Assembly (NCBI GenBank): GCA_016713235.1 | Contig: JADJPN010000004.1 | Coordinates: 310,001 to 374,000, forward strand | Direction: 5' to 3' | DNA from: Hyphomicrobiales bacterium | GTDB lineage: Bacteria > Pseudomonadota > Alphaproteobacteria > Rhizobiales > Xanthobacteraceae | Length of the DNA: 64,000 nt | The notes under the pieces: generated by a model | Database searches by the model: none | The model's input: only the letters and a program-made list of their open reading frames with translations | What the model was told of the DNA's origin: nothing | In this document: positions 17,709 to 25,980 of the stretch, in pieces | How the letters are laid out: every line of letters begins with the position of its first letter | How positions within the stretch are numbered: position 1 is the stretch's first letter | Made by a program: the position numbers and the translations under genes

Positions 17709-17885
17709 TTAGTGGACGGTTTCTTCCCGTAGTCTGGCGATTTCGTCCTTCAGCAAAAGCTTGCGGCGCTTTAGCTCCGCGAGCCTGAGGTCGTCGCCGC
17801 TTGGATGTATACGCTCTGCTTCGATCTCACGTTCCAACGCCTCGTGCTTTCGCTAGAGTTCGGACAAATGCGATTCCATCGACAT
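17709..17885 (-). pseudogene. YdcH/DUF465-family protein interrupted by an in-frame amber codon
   Basis: From ATG 17885 the reverse strand reads MSMESHLSEL, then TAG at 17855-17853, then RKHEALEREIEAERIHPSG and the conserved ELKRRKLLLKDEIARL ending of the DUF465 (YdcH) family. Without the amber codon it would be a normal 58-residue helical protein. Homologues carry a charged residue or glutamine at the stop position, so a single base change explains it. Its purine-rich ribosome binding site and downstream terminator are intact. A second family member is encoded divergently at 18097. Function of the family is unknown. Confidence 0.7.
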
Positions 17886-18096
17886 GGGGTACGTTCTCTC
17901 CCTGGTTGCAGTTCGAGACGAAGGATGTTGCCACCGCCGGTTTGGGAAGTCGAATGGAACCGTGCGGAAGGGTGAAACTATTCACCGGTTGGTTAGAAAA
18001 GTGAAAAATCACGGAATAGCCGGCGCTTGCCCGGGTTTCGTTACGGCGCGATACTCCTTGCGGCGCGGTCCGGCGCCTCGCAAATACGGCGATGCA

Positions 18097-18303
18097 ATGA
18101 CGCGCGAAGAAGAACGCGAACTCACCCTCGAGCTGGAACGATTGAAACAGGAGCATCGCGACCTCGACGCGGCGATCGATGCGCTGCTCGGGACGACCGG
18201 CCATGACCGAATCCAGGTCCAGCGGCTTAAGAAGCGCAAGCTCCAGCTCCGCGACCGCATTGGCGAGGTCGAGGACCAGCTGTTTCCGGATATTATTGCG
18301 TAG
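18097..18303 (+). CDS. YdcH/DUF465-family small helical protein
   Basis: A 68-residue, strongly charged, almost wholly helical protein with the DUF465 pattern: EERELTLELERLKQEHRDL, then RIQVQRLKKRKLQLRDRI. Such proteins form helical hairpins; their role is not known. The ATG at 18097 is chosen because it begins the conserved helix; the frame is open further upstream but that part looks non-coding. It is divergent from the damaged paralogue and ends six bases from the convergent peroxiredoxin. Confidence 0.75.
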   Translation: MTREEERELTLELERLKQEHRDLDAAIDALLGTTGHDRIQVQRLKKRKLQLRDRIGEVEDQLFPDIIA

Positions 18304-18309
18304 GCCGGA

Positions 18310-18792
18310 TCAGATCGACTTCAACAGGGTGTCGGCGCTGGAGACCTCGGCCTTCGAGCTTACTTCCTCGATGTTGAGTACCTTCACCACGCCATCTTCG
18401 GCATAGAGCGCATAGCGGCGCGAGCGCACCGGCCCCATCAATCGTTCGGTGCCGTCATAGTCGAGCCCGACGGCCTTGCTGAAGGCGCCGTTTCCGTCCG
18501 ACAGAAATTCAACCTTGCCCGGATTGGCTTTGGCCCATGCGCCCATGACAAACACGTCGTTCACGGCGGTGACCGCGATCGTGTCTACGCCCTTGGCGAA
18601 AAATTCGTCGGCCTTGGCGATGAAGCCCGGCAGATGGCTGCGGCTGCATGTGGGTGTGAAAGCGCCCGGCACGCCAAAAAGCACGACCTTCTTGCCGGCG
18701 AATAGTTCGGCGCTTGTTTTCGGCTTCACGCCATCCGCGGTCATGGTCTGGAAAGTCGCGTCGGGAAGCTTGTCGCCTACTTTAATCGTCAT
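18310..18792 (-). CDS. Peroxiredoxin, Prx5 type with a single cysteine
   Basis: The 160-residue protein has the Prx5 active-site segment PGAFTPTCSRSHLPGF with the peroxidatic cysteine C49 and T46. No other cysteine is present, so there is no resolving cysteine within the chain and reduction must use an outside thiol such as glutaredoxin or glutathione. It would reduce hydrogen peroxide and alkyl hydroperoxides in the cytoplasm. It lies next to a secreted DsbD-domain protein on the same strand. Confidence 0.92.
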   Translation of the reverse strand: MTIKVGDKLPDATFQTMTADGVKPKTSAELFAGKKVVLFGVPGAFTPTCSRSHLPGFIAKADEFFAKGVDTIAVTAVNDVFVMGAWAKANPGKVEFLSDGNGAFSKAVGLDYDGTERLMGPVRSRRYALYAEDGVVKVLNIEEVSSKAEVSSADTLLKSI

Positions 18793-18842
18793 CTTGTCCT
18801 TGCCTCTTGAGAATGCGGGCGCATCCTAGTCAGCGAACCGCA

Positions 18843-19697
18843 TTAGTCGAGAGGGATTTCAGCCTCGATGGCTTGTTCCCCCGCGACGAGCGTGAGCCGT
18901 ACCCGCGGCGGCGCGCCGGAGGTGCCGAGGCGCGAGCCCTGAAGCGGAATCGCGAAGGTGGCGTGGCCCGCTTCGTTCTTGAGAAGCTGGGGCAAAGAGA
19001 GCGTCCATTCTTCGTCTGGCCCTTCGGCGAAGAGTTCGAGTTTGCCAATCGTGCGTGCGAGTGCGGTCACGATAATGCGGCTGTCGCTGCCGTCCGCTTC
19101 CTTGCCACGCTCGACCTTGGCACCGAGGATGGCGAGCGGCCGCGGCTTATTGACGTCCTGTATTTCCGGGACGCGTTTTTGCGCATCCGCAAGCGATGGC
19201 TCGGCGGAAGCGTTCGCCGAGAAAGTGAGCGATGGGGTCGCCTGTGCGGGAATGCAGAGTTTTTCGCAGGTCGCGAAATCGAGCTTAAGCTTCAGCGTGA
19301 CAGGCTTCGACGGATCGCTTGCGTGAATCCGCAGCGGAAAAATGACGCGGTCATCATAGCCGATCGAGGCTTGCCCGCTGCCGTCCATGATCCGCTTCGG
19401 CGCGGGGTAGAACACTTCAACCTTCGATAGGTTCTCCGATCCGCTCCAGTCGAAGCGCGGCGGAATTCCAGCGTCGCCGGGGTAGCGCCAATAAGTCTTC
19501 CAGCCGGGTGTGAGCGCGATCTCGACGCCGCCTATAAAAACTGGCGCGGAATTTGTATCGCTTGATCCGGAAACGAGCAGCCGCACGGTGGCTTCGCCTG
19601 CGACAACTTTGTCCGACGCAGCTGCGCGCGCGCTGTCCGCCGTGAAGGCGGCCAGCGCGGCGGAAAGCAGCAAGGAACTTAACGTGTGCAGGCGCAT
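18843..19697 (-). CDS. Exported protein with DsbD N-terminal-like (thiol-disulfide) domain
   Basis: A 284-residue protein with a signal peptide (cleavage near residue 25 after ARAA). The body matches the domain found in DsbD/ScsB-type disulfide reductases: VFIGGVEIALTPGWKTYWRYPGDAG, and a CxxxC-like pair in ATCEKLCIPAQ. Without the membrane domain it is probably a periplasmic thiol-handling partner. It stands 50 bases upstream of the peroxiredoxin gene and could be co-transcribed with it. Confidence 0.78.
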   Translation of the reverse strand: MRLHTLSSLLLSAALAAFTADSARAAASDKVVAGEATVRLLVSGSSDTNSAPVFIGGVEIALTPGWKTYWRYPGDAGIPPRFDWSGSENLSKVEVFYPAPKRIMDGSGQASIGYDDRVIFPLRIHASDPSKPVTLKLKLDFATCEKLCIPAQATPSLTFSANASAEPSLADAQKRVPEIQDVNKPRPLAILGAKVERGKEADGSDSRIIVTALARTIGKLELFAEGPDEEWTLSLPQLLKNEAGHATFAIPLQGSRLGTSGAPPRVRLTLVAGEQAIEAEIPLD

Positions 19698-19817
19698 TTT
19701 TTCACCAGGAAATTACCGTAGACAGTGAATCGGGCAGGAGCCCAAGCACGAATGCGTGATGACGTCCGTCCCGATGCCGCATTTTCATCCCGTGCAAGCT
19801 CGGATAGGCTTTCTGCC

Positions 19818-20432
19818 ATGAAGATTTCCGCTGAGTCTTCGAAGACATCCAACGAAGGATATCTCGACGGTCAGGTTCTGGTCGCGATGCCGACCATACA
19901 GGACGAGCGCTTCAGCCGCTCGGTGATCTATGTCTGCGCGCATTCTTCGGATGGCGCGATGGGAATCATTGTCAATCAGCCGGCGCCGAATGTGCGTTTC
20001 TCCGACCTTCTGGTGCAGCTAGACGTCATTCCCGGCGAGGGGATGATCGAGCTGCCCAAACACGGCGAGATCGTGCGCGTGCTGAAAGGCGGGCCGGTGG
20101 AAACGCAGCGCGGCTTCGTGCTGCATAGCTCCGATTACTTCATCGAGGACTCCACGCTCCCGATCAACGACGGCATCTGCCTCACCGCGACGCTCGATAT
20201 CCTCAAGGCGATTGCCAATGGCAGCGGGCCGGAAAGCGCGGTGCTCGCGCTCGGCTATGCCGGCTGGGCACCGGGGCAACTCGAGAGCGAAATCCAGGCG
20301 AACGGCTGGCTCAACTGCGAAGCAGACCGCGCGCTAATCTTCGGCAAGGACGCCGAGCAGAAATACAATCTCGCCTTGAAGAAGATCGGTATCGATCCCG
20401 GCATGCTTTCTTCCGAGGCGGGGCACGCCTGA
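19818..20432 (+). CDS. YqgE/AlgH family protein (DUF179)
   Basis: A 204-residue member of the UPF0301 family: YLDGQVLVAMPTIQDERFSRSVIY, AMGIIVNQP, GGPVETQRGFVLHS and LGYAGWAPGQLESEI are all diagnostic. The biochemical role is unsettled. The start at 19818 (MKISAESS) is preferred to an upstream ATG that would add a non-conserved tail of 31 residues. It ends two bases from the convergent EAL protein gene. Confidence 0.9.
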   Translation: MKISAESSKTSNEGYLDGQVLVAMPTIQDERFSRSVIYVCAHSSDGAMGIIVNQPAPNVRFSDLLVQLDVIPGEGMIELPKHGEIVRVLKGGPVETQRGFVLHSSDYFIEDSTLPINDGICLTATLDILKAIANGSGPESAVLALGYAGWAPGQLESEIQANGWLNCEADRALIFGKDAEQKYNLALKKIGIDPGMLSSEAGHA

Positions 20433-20434
20433 CG

Positions 20435-23310
20435 TCAGGTCGCGGGCGTACTCGCCGGTGCCGGACGCGCGCTGGCGCGGTCCGTGACCTCCGGCGAAAT
20501 CAAACGCCGCGCTTCTTCCGCTGTCATCGGTTCGCCAAAGGCAAAGCCCTGCACGTATTCGCAGCCGATCTGATAGAGCTCGACCGCATCCGAATCCGTC
20601 TCCGCGCCTTCCGCCACGACGTCCATGCCGAGATCATGCGCAAGCTGTACGATGGAGCGCAGGATCACGGGCCGCGCACCGCGCTTGCCGCCGGAGCCCT
20701 TCACGAACTGCTGGTCGATCTTGATGGTGTCGAACGGGAAACGCTGCAAATAAGCGAGTGACGAATAGCCGGTGCCGAAGTCGTCAAGCGAGAGGCCAGC
20801 GCCAAGTTCGCGGATCTTCTGCAACATCTGCGCGGCAAGCTCTGGATTTTCCATCACGAGCGACTCGGTCAATTCCAGCTTGAGCGAGCCGGGTGCGAGC
20901 GTATGACGCGAGAGCACGCTCTTCACGTCCTGGATGAGATCGTGGCGCATCAATTGCCGCGAGGAAATGTTGACGCTCAGAAAGAGCGGATTGTTTCCGC
21001 GTATCGCCCGCTGCCATAGCGCGAGCTGGCGCGCGGAGCGGTCCAGCACGAAGCGGCCGATCTCGATGATCAGGCCGGTTTCTTCCGCAATCGGAATGAA
21101 TTCGGCGGGGCCGAGCCGGCCGAGCTTGGGGTGGTTCCAGCGCAGCAGCGACTCGAAACCAGCGATGCGGCGATCCTCGAGCCGGACGATCGGCTGGTAC
21201 ATGATGATAATTTCGTCCTTCTCGAGTGCGCGGCGCAGATCGGACTCGAGCGAAATCCGGTCGATCTTGTCGTTGCGCATCGAGGGCTTGAAGACTTCGA
21301 TGCGGTCGTTGCCGGCCTGCTTCGCGGCGTGCATCGCAAGCTCTGCGTTCTTCAGGATTTCCGCCCGCTCCCTGGTCTCGCCGTCCACAAGCGCAAGGCC
21401 GATCGAAGCGGTCAGAAATATCTGGCGCTCGCCGAAACCGATCGGTGCGCGGACGCTTCTGCGGATCGTGTCGGCAAAGGCGGTGATGCGGTCGGGTTCG
21501 CGCTCGGACAGAAGAATGATCGCAAACTGATCGCCCGCGACGCGCGCGAGCGTGTCTTGCGGCTTGAGAAGCCGGCTGAGGCGGCGGCTGACGGTGAGGA
21601 GAATCGAGTCGCCCGCCGCGGTGCCGACCGAAGTGTTGAGCTGCTTGAAGCGGTCGAGATCGACGATGATCAGCGTCGGCCGGATCTTCTCGTCGGTTTT
21701 TGCGAAGTTGATCGCGGCGTCGAGGCGATCGAGGAAAAGCTCGCGGTTCGGCAGACCGGTCAGATTGTCATGCACCGCGTCCTGCAAGAGCCGCTCCTCG
21801 GCGACCTTCAGTTCCGTAATGTCGTTCATGGTGCCGACGACGCGCAGTACTTCGCCGTCGGTACCGACCACGGGACGGGCGCGGAGCGAGAACCAGAAAT
21901 AATGCCCGTCCTCGGTTTTCAATCGTAGCGACTGGATGATGCGGCCGCGGCGCTGATCGAGAATGGCGTCGAGCGCGAGCCGGATGCGGTCGCGGTCGGA
22001 GGGGTGAACGAATTCGAGCCAGGCTTGCGCTTCGGTTTCCATCGCGCCGCGCTTGAAGCCGAGGATCAGCTCCGCTTCGGGGCTGACGAAAATCCGGTCG
22101 CGGATCACGTCCCAATCCCAGACCACTTCGCCCGCGCCGGTCACGGCGAGCGCGCGCCGCTCGACGTCGCTCATCAAGCCTTCGGCGGAAACGCCGGCAA
22201 AAGCATGCTGCATGACGGTAAAGCCGATCAGCATCACGATCAGCTCGAGGCCGCCGAGCAGCGCGGGCGCGGCGAGGTCGTTGGTGATCGCGCCGGCAAC
22301 GACAAAGCCCGCGGCAAGTACCCATACCGTGAGCAGGAACCAGGTCGGGATCAGAAGCACGGCGCGGTCAAAACCGTGCGTCGAAAGATAAAGCACGAGG
22401 CCAAAGCCCGCGAAGGTCACGACAAGAAGAGACAGGCGCGCGATGCCCGCTGCGATCGCCGGATCGAACAATGCGAGCCCGACAAGCGCCGACAGGAAGA
22501 CGAGCCAGACGGCTGCGGCTTGCGAATAGCGCACGTTCCAGCGGCCGAGATTGAGATAGGCGAACAGGAACACGACCAGCGTCGCGGCAAGGATCGCTTC
22601 GCCGGAGCGCGCCAGAATTGTTCGGCGGCCGGCGAGAGCGCAAACACTTTGGCTAGGAAATTGAAGTCGATGCAGATATAGGCGAGCACCGCCCAGGCCA
22701 GCGCGGCCGCGGCGGGAAACATCAGGCTGCCTTTGACGACGAAGAGAATCGTCAGGAACAGCGCGAGCAAGCCGGCAACGCCGATGACGATGCCGTTGTA
22801 GAGCGTGAAGGAGCTGACCTTCGCTTCATAGGCGCGCGGCTCCCATAAGCGCAGTTGCGGCAGTTGGGCGGAAGAAAGCTCGACGACAAACGTAACGGTC
22901 GAGCCGGGATCCATCGTGATCAGATAGACCGAAGCGTCCGAAGCATTCTGCCGGTCGGGACGGAAGCCCTGGCTCGGCGTGAGGTTGACGATGCGCGCCG
23001 CGCCGAGATCCGGCCAGAACAGCCCGGAGCCCGACATCAGATAGTTCGGTGCGACCAGCAGCCGGTCGAGCTGTTCGTCGGTGTTGTTGGAGAGCGCGAA
23101 CACCGCCCAGTGCGTGATGCCGCTCGCGTTACGCGCACGGACTTCGATGCGGCGGACGATGCCATCCGCACCTGGTGCCGTTGAAACTTGCAGGCGGTCG
23201 CCTTCGGTGGTGTGCCGCTCCGCCGCGGGCATCAGATCGAGCGCGGGCGTATTCGGGCGGATGATGACGGCTTCCACGGCGCGCACGGGCGCAAAGCTCG
23301 CGGAAACCAC
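20435..23310 (-). CDS. Membrane sensor with 7TMR-DISM, PAS, degenerate GGDEF and EAL domains, frameshifted as sequenced
   Basis: Two reverse frames join near 22604-22611; one base is missing there, and restoring it gives AEQFWRASGEAILAATLVV. The combined protein (about 958 residues) has an exported N-terminal 7TMR-DISM sensory domain, seven membrane helices, a PAS domain (VVWDWDVIRDRIFVSPEAE), a GGDEF domain and an EAL domain. The GGDEF signature is AGDQF, so cyclase activity is probably lost. The EAL motif reads ESLLR, with intact downstream DDFGTGYSSL and KIDQQFV, so it may still degrade cyclic di-GMP. GTG 23310 is a minimal start; the open frame upstream continues a hydrophobic signal segment without an ATG. 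Confidence 0.78.
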
Positions 23311-23473
23311 AAGCAGAACGCAGCACGCAAAGAGAACTTTCCGAACCGCAATTCGGACCCTCCGGGACTAGTACCGGGCCCGGAACCCCCTCCTGGCCGC
23401 TTTCAGGAGTCGCCGCCACGTGCGGCGGCGGCAAGGCAAGGCGCGGAACCCGCGTTAACCATGCCCGCGCGAG

Positions 23474-24469
23474 TCAGGCCGTCAGCACGATCTTGCCGAC
23501 ATGACTGGAGGATTCCATGCGCGCATGGGCCTTGTTGGCTTCGGCCAGCGGGAAGGTCGAGTCGATCACGGGTTTGATCTTGCCCTGATCCAAGAGGGGC
23601 CAGACCTTCGCGCGGAGCGCGTCGGCGATCGCGGCCTTGTCGGCGACCGGACGCGGGCGCAGCGTGGAGCCGGTGAACGTCAGACGCTTCTGCATGACCT
23701 TCAGAATGTTCAACTCGACCTTGAAGCCTTTCTGGGTCGCGATCTGCACGATACGGCCTTCGACCGCCGCGGCATCGAGATTGCGATCGAAATAATCGCC
23801 GCCGACCATGTCGATGATCAGATTGGCGCCCTTGCCGCCGGTATGCTCTTTGGTGAGCGCGACGAAATCCTGCGTCTTGTAATCTATCGCGAAGTCGGCG
23901 CCGAGTTTCAGGCAGGCATCGGTCTTTTCTTTCGAGCCGGCGGTGGCGATCGCTTTTGCGCCAAACGCTTTCGCGAGCATGATCGCGGTCGTGCCGATGC
24001 CGCTGGTGCCGCCATGAATGAGCATGGTCTCACCGGCTTTCAAGCCGCCGCGCTCGAAGACGTTGTGCCAGACGGTGAAGAAGGTTTCCGGCAATGCCGC
24101 GGCTTCCTCGAAGGAAAAACCTTTCGGCACGGGAAGCGCGTTCGTTTCATCGACCAGCGCATATTCGGCGTAACCACCGCCGGGAAGGAGCGCGCAGACT
24201 TTGTCGCCCGCTTTCCAGCGCGTGGCTTTCGCGCCGACGCTTACTACTTCGCCCGCGACCTCAAGCCCCGGATAATCCGGTGCGCCCGGCGGCGGCGGAT
24301 ACTTGCCCTGCCGCTGCATTACGTCGGGCCGGTTCACGCCGGCTGCGCGCACGCGAATGAGAATCTCGGTGTCCGCGGGTTTCGGCACATCGCGGGTTTG
24401 CGGCTTCAGCACGTCCGGATCGCCGGGGCTAGTTATCGCAATCACGGTCATCTTGTCGGGCAGGGACAT
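23474..24469 (-). CDS. NAD(P)H:quinone oxidoreductase, zinc-independent MDR family
   Basis: A 331-residue medium-chain dehydrogenase/reductase of the quinone oxidoreductase (PIG3-like) type: RVRAAGVNRPDVMQRQGKYP, the cofactor loop GGTSGIGTTAIMLAKAFGA and VGGDYFDRNL. It lacks catalytic zinc ligands. Such enzymes reduce quinones with NADPH. The start ATG at 24469 is supported by a GGAG site seven bases upstream; an earlier in-frame Met has none. Confidence 0.9.
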   Translation of the reverse strand: MSLPDKMTVIAITSPGDPDVLKPQTRDVPKPADTEILIRVRAAGVNRPDVMQRQGKYPPPPGAPDYPGLEVAGEVVSVGAKATRWKAGDKVCALLPGGGYAEYALVDETNALPVPKGFSFEEAAALPETFFTVWHNVFERGGLKAGETMLIHGGTSGIGTTAIMLAKAFGAKAIATAGSKEKTDACLKLGADFAIDYKTQDFVALTKEHTGGKGANLIIDMVGGDYFDRNLDAAAVEGRIVQIATQKGFKVELNILKVMQKRLTFTGSTLRPRPVADKAAIADALRAKVWPLLDQGKIKPVIDSTFPLAEANKAHARMESSSHVGKIVLTA

Positions 24470-24573
24470 CGCTTGCTCCAGAATTTCTCGCAAATTCTCT
24501 AAGGGCTGCGGCGGGTCATGACAATCCACGCCCGGCCCCGCTACATTGGGGTCCCGTAAGCCGGAAGGAAGCG

Positions 24574-24765
24574 ATGAAACTGGAAGACGATGACCGCCCC
24601 AAGAAGAAGATCGCGCATGAAATCGGCGCGGACCTGTCGTTGATTTCGGTCGAGGAACTGCGCGAACGCGTAGCGCTCCTGCAAGAAGAGATAGCGCGGC
24701 TGGAAGCCGACATGACGAAGAAACAGGCTTCGAAGTCGGCGGCGGACGCCTTCTTCAAGCGTTGA
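24574..24765 (+). CDS. DUF1192 family small protein
   Basis: A 63-residue acidic/basic helical protein with the alphaproteobacterial DUF1192 pattern DDRPKKKIAHEIGADLSLISV followed by a coiled coil (ELRERVALLQEEIARLEADM). Function unknown. It lies just upstream of the probable sRNA and rcdA, divergent from the quinone oxidoreductase, and has a GGAAG ribosome binding site. Confidence 0.8.
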   Translation: MKLEDDDRPKKKIAHEIGADLSLISVEELRERVALLQEEIARLEADMTKKQASKSAADAFFKR

Positions 24766-24819
24766 AATTCAGACGATTTTTACGAATTAACTACTTGTTA
24801 AGGTTTCGAGATCACTATC

Positions 24820-24918
24820 GAATTGTCCAGCTTCTGGACGTCGAGTGGCTCCTGTCCACTCTGTTTGACGCCTCCCTGTGAACAGACTTCAGAGCCGCTT
24901 TTTAGCGGCTCTTTTTTT
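24820..24918 (+). ncRNA. Probable trans-acting sRNA of the alpha-r14 (MmgR/suhB RNA) type
   Basis: Three hairpins follow one another: GTCCAG/CTGGAC (24825-24839), GAGTGG/CCACTC with a CTCCTGT loop (24843-24861), and a Rho-independent terminator with an 8-base stem (24891-24912) and seven T residues. Between the second and third lies an unpaired TTTGACGCCTCCCTG-type segment. Pyrimidine-rich CTCC/CCTCCC patches that can pair with Shine-Dalgarno sequences are the signature of the alpha-r14 sRNA family of Hyphomicrobiales. The 5' end is uncertain; a weak promoter (TTGTTA at 24795, TATCGA at 24816) would fit a transcript of about 95 bases. Family assignment is an inference. Confidence 0.62.
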
Positions 24919-25021
24919 GTCCCGATTTTGCACAGTGTGGACGGCGCGCAACTTGCAAAGAACTTTCGGAAAGCGCGGCGGGCTGACTTTTGATCGCGGC
25001 GCGCAATGCGCTAAAGATGAG

Positions 25022-25043
25022 CCCGGCACGCGGACGTGCCGGG
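25022..25043 (+). promoter_or_regulatory. Hairpin abutting the rcdA ribosome binding site
   Basis: Perfect 9-base arms CCCGGCACG (25022-25030) and CGTGCCGGG (25035-25043) with a CGGA loop end inside the GGGGGAAAG ribosome binding site, seven bases before the rcdA ATG. In mRNA it would mask part of that site. Confidence 0.5.
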
Positions 25044-25050
25044 GGAAAGA

Positions 25051-25572
25051 ATGTCCGACGCAATCGAGAAAAGAGACCGTCCAGTGCATCTTGCCGCGCG
25101 CATGGTGCAGGGCGAGCAGTTCAGCACGCTGTTTCGCGAGGGCATGGCTTTGGTCGAAGCGACCGCCGCTTACCTCGACGGGCCGGGGCGCACCGAAGCC
25201 AAAACGCTCGCGCGGCCAGCGGCACTTGCTTATGCGACCGAGTCGATGCGCCTCACCACGCGGCTCATGCAGATCGCCTCATGGCTGCTGTTGCAGCGTG
25301 CGGTGAACGAAGGCGAACTGACCTTCGATCAGGCAAAATCCGAAAAGACCAAAGTGAAGCTTTCGGTGTGGGATTCCTCGCACGAAGAATCCATGGCCTC
25401 GCTGCCCAAGCGTTTGCAGGGTTTGATCGAGACTTCGCGGATGCTGCATGAACAAGTGCTGCGGCTCGATCAGCTTATTTACAACGCGCAAGCGCCGGAA
25501 AAGATCGAGGCGGAGAATCCGGTCGAAGCGCAGATCGGGCTATTGCGGGCGGCGTTCGACACCAAGCCGTAA
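25051..25572 (+). CDS. rcdA: Regulator of CtrA degradation, RcdA (DUF1465)
   Basis: The 173-residue all-helical protein matches DUF1465, the RcdA family. In Caulobacter RcdA helps deliver the cell-cycle regulator CtrA to ClpXP as an adaptor. Conserved stretches include FREGMALVEATAAYLDG, RLTTRLMQIASWLLLQRAV and LHEQVLRLDQLIYN. The start at 25051 follows GGGGGAAAGA; an ATG 15 bases upstream lies within the hairpin and is less likely. The gene is followed by a terminator shared with the convergent rpmE. Together with trcR it shows that the alphaproteobacterial cell-cycle circuit is present. Confidence 0.85.
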   Translation: MSDAIEKRDRPVHLAARMVQGEQFSTLFREGMALVEATAAYLDGPGRTEAKTLARPAALAYATESMRLTTRLMQIASWLLLQRAVNEGELTFDQAKSEKTKVKLSVWDSSHEESMASLPKRLQGLIETSRMLHEQVLRLDQLIYNAQAPEKIEAENPVEAQIGLLRAAFDTKP

Positions 25573-25591
25573 ATCTGTCCGGCTCATAAGC

Positions 25592-25621
25592 AAAAACCCC
25601 GCAGTCGCCCGCGGGGTTTTG
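25592..25621. terminator. Rho-independent terminator between rcdA and rpmE
   Basis: CCCCGC (25597-25602) pairs with GCGGGG (25611-25616), flanked by AAAA and TTTT, so the hairpin can end transcription in both directions between convergent genes. Confidence 0.8.
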
Positions 25622-25645
25622 TGTCTTGAAGCAGCGAACGAGCGC

Positions 25646-25882
25646 TTACTTCTTTTCTTTCGCGGCGCCGATGGAGCCGAACTTGTTCTTGAAGCGCGAC
25701 AGACGGCCGCCGCGGTCGAGCAGCTGCTGCGAACCGCCGGTCCAGGCCGGGTGCGTCTTCGGATCGATATCGAGATTGAGGGTGTCGCCCTCCTTGCCCC
25801 AGGTCGAGCGCGTCGTGTATTCCGAGCCATCCGTCATCACGACCTTGATCGTGTGATAGTTGGGGTGAATGCCTTCTTTCAT
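25646..25882 (-). CDS. rpmE: 50S ribosomal protein L31
   Basis: A 78-residue protein starting MKEGIHPNYHTIKVVMTDG, the standard L31 opening, with THPAWTGG near the middle. It lacks the CxxC zinc ribbon and so is of the zinc-independent form usual in this group. The start at 25882 is chosen over an upstream Met because it matches the family. Confidence 0.95.
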   Translation of the reverse strand: MKEGIHPNYHTIKVVMTDGSEYTTRSTWGKEGDTLNLDIDPKTHPAWTGGSQQLLDRGGRLSRFKNKFGSIGAAKEKK

Positions 25883-25980
25883 CGCAAAATCCTCTGCCTT
25901 CTCGCGGGGCCCGGGGGGCACGCGCCGGTCGATCTAATCAAGCCCTGCTGATTGGCGGGCGATATAGCCGAGAGCCTCCC

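Noticed and set aside
23380..23470. GC-rich hairpins between the EAL protein and the quinone oxidoreductase genes
   Set aside because: Palindromic GCCGCC/GGCGGC pieces are present but there is no T run and no conserved motif to justify a call.
24889..25089. Small reverse-strand frame opposite the sRNA and rcdA start
   Set aside because: Arginine/cysteine-rich, no ribosome binding site, and overlaps the sRNA terminator.
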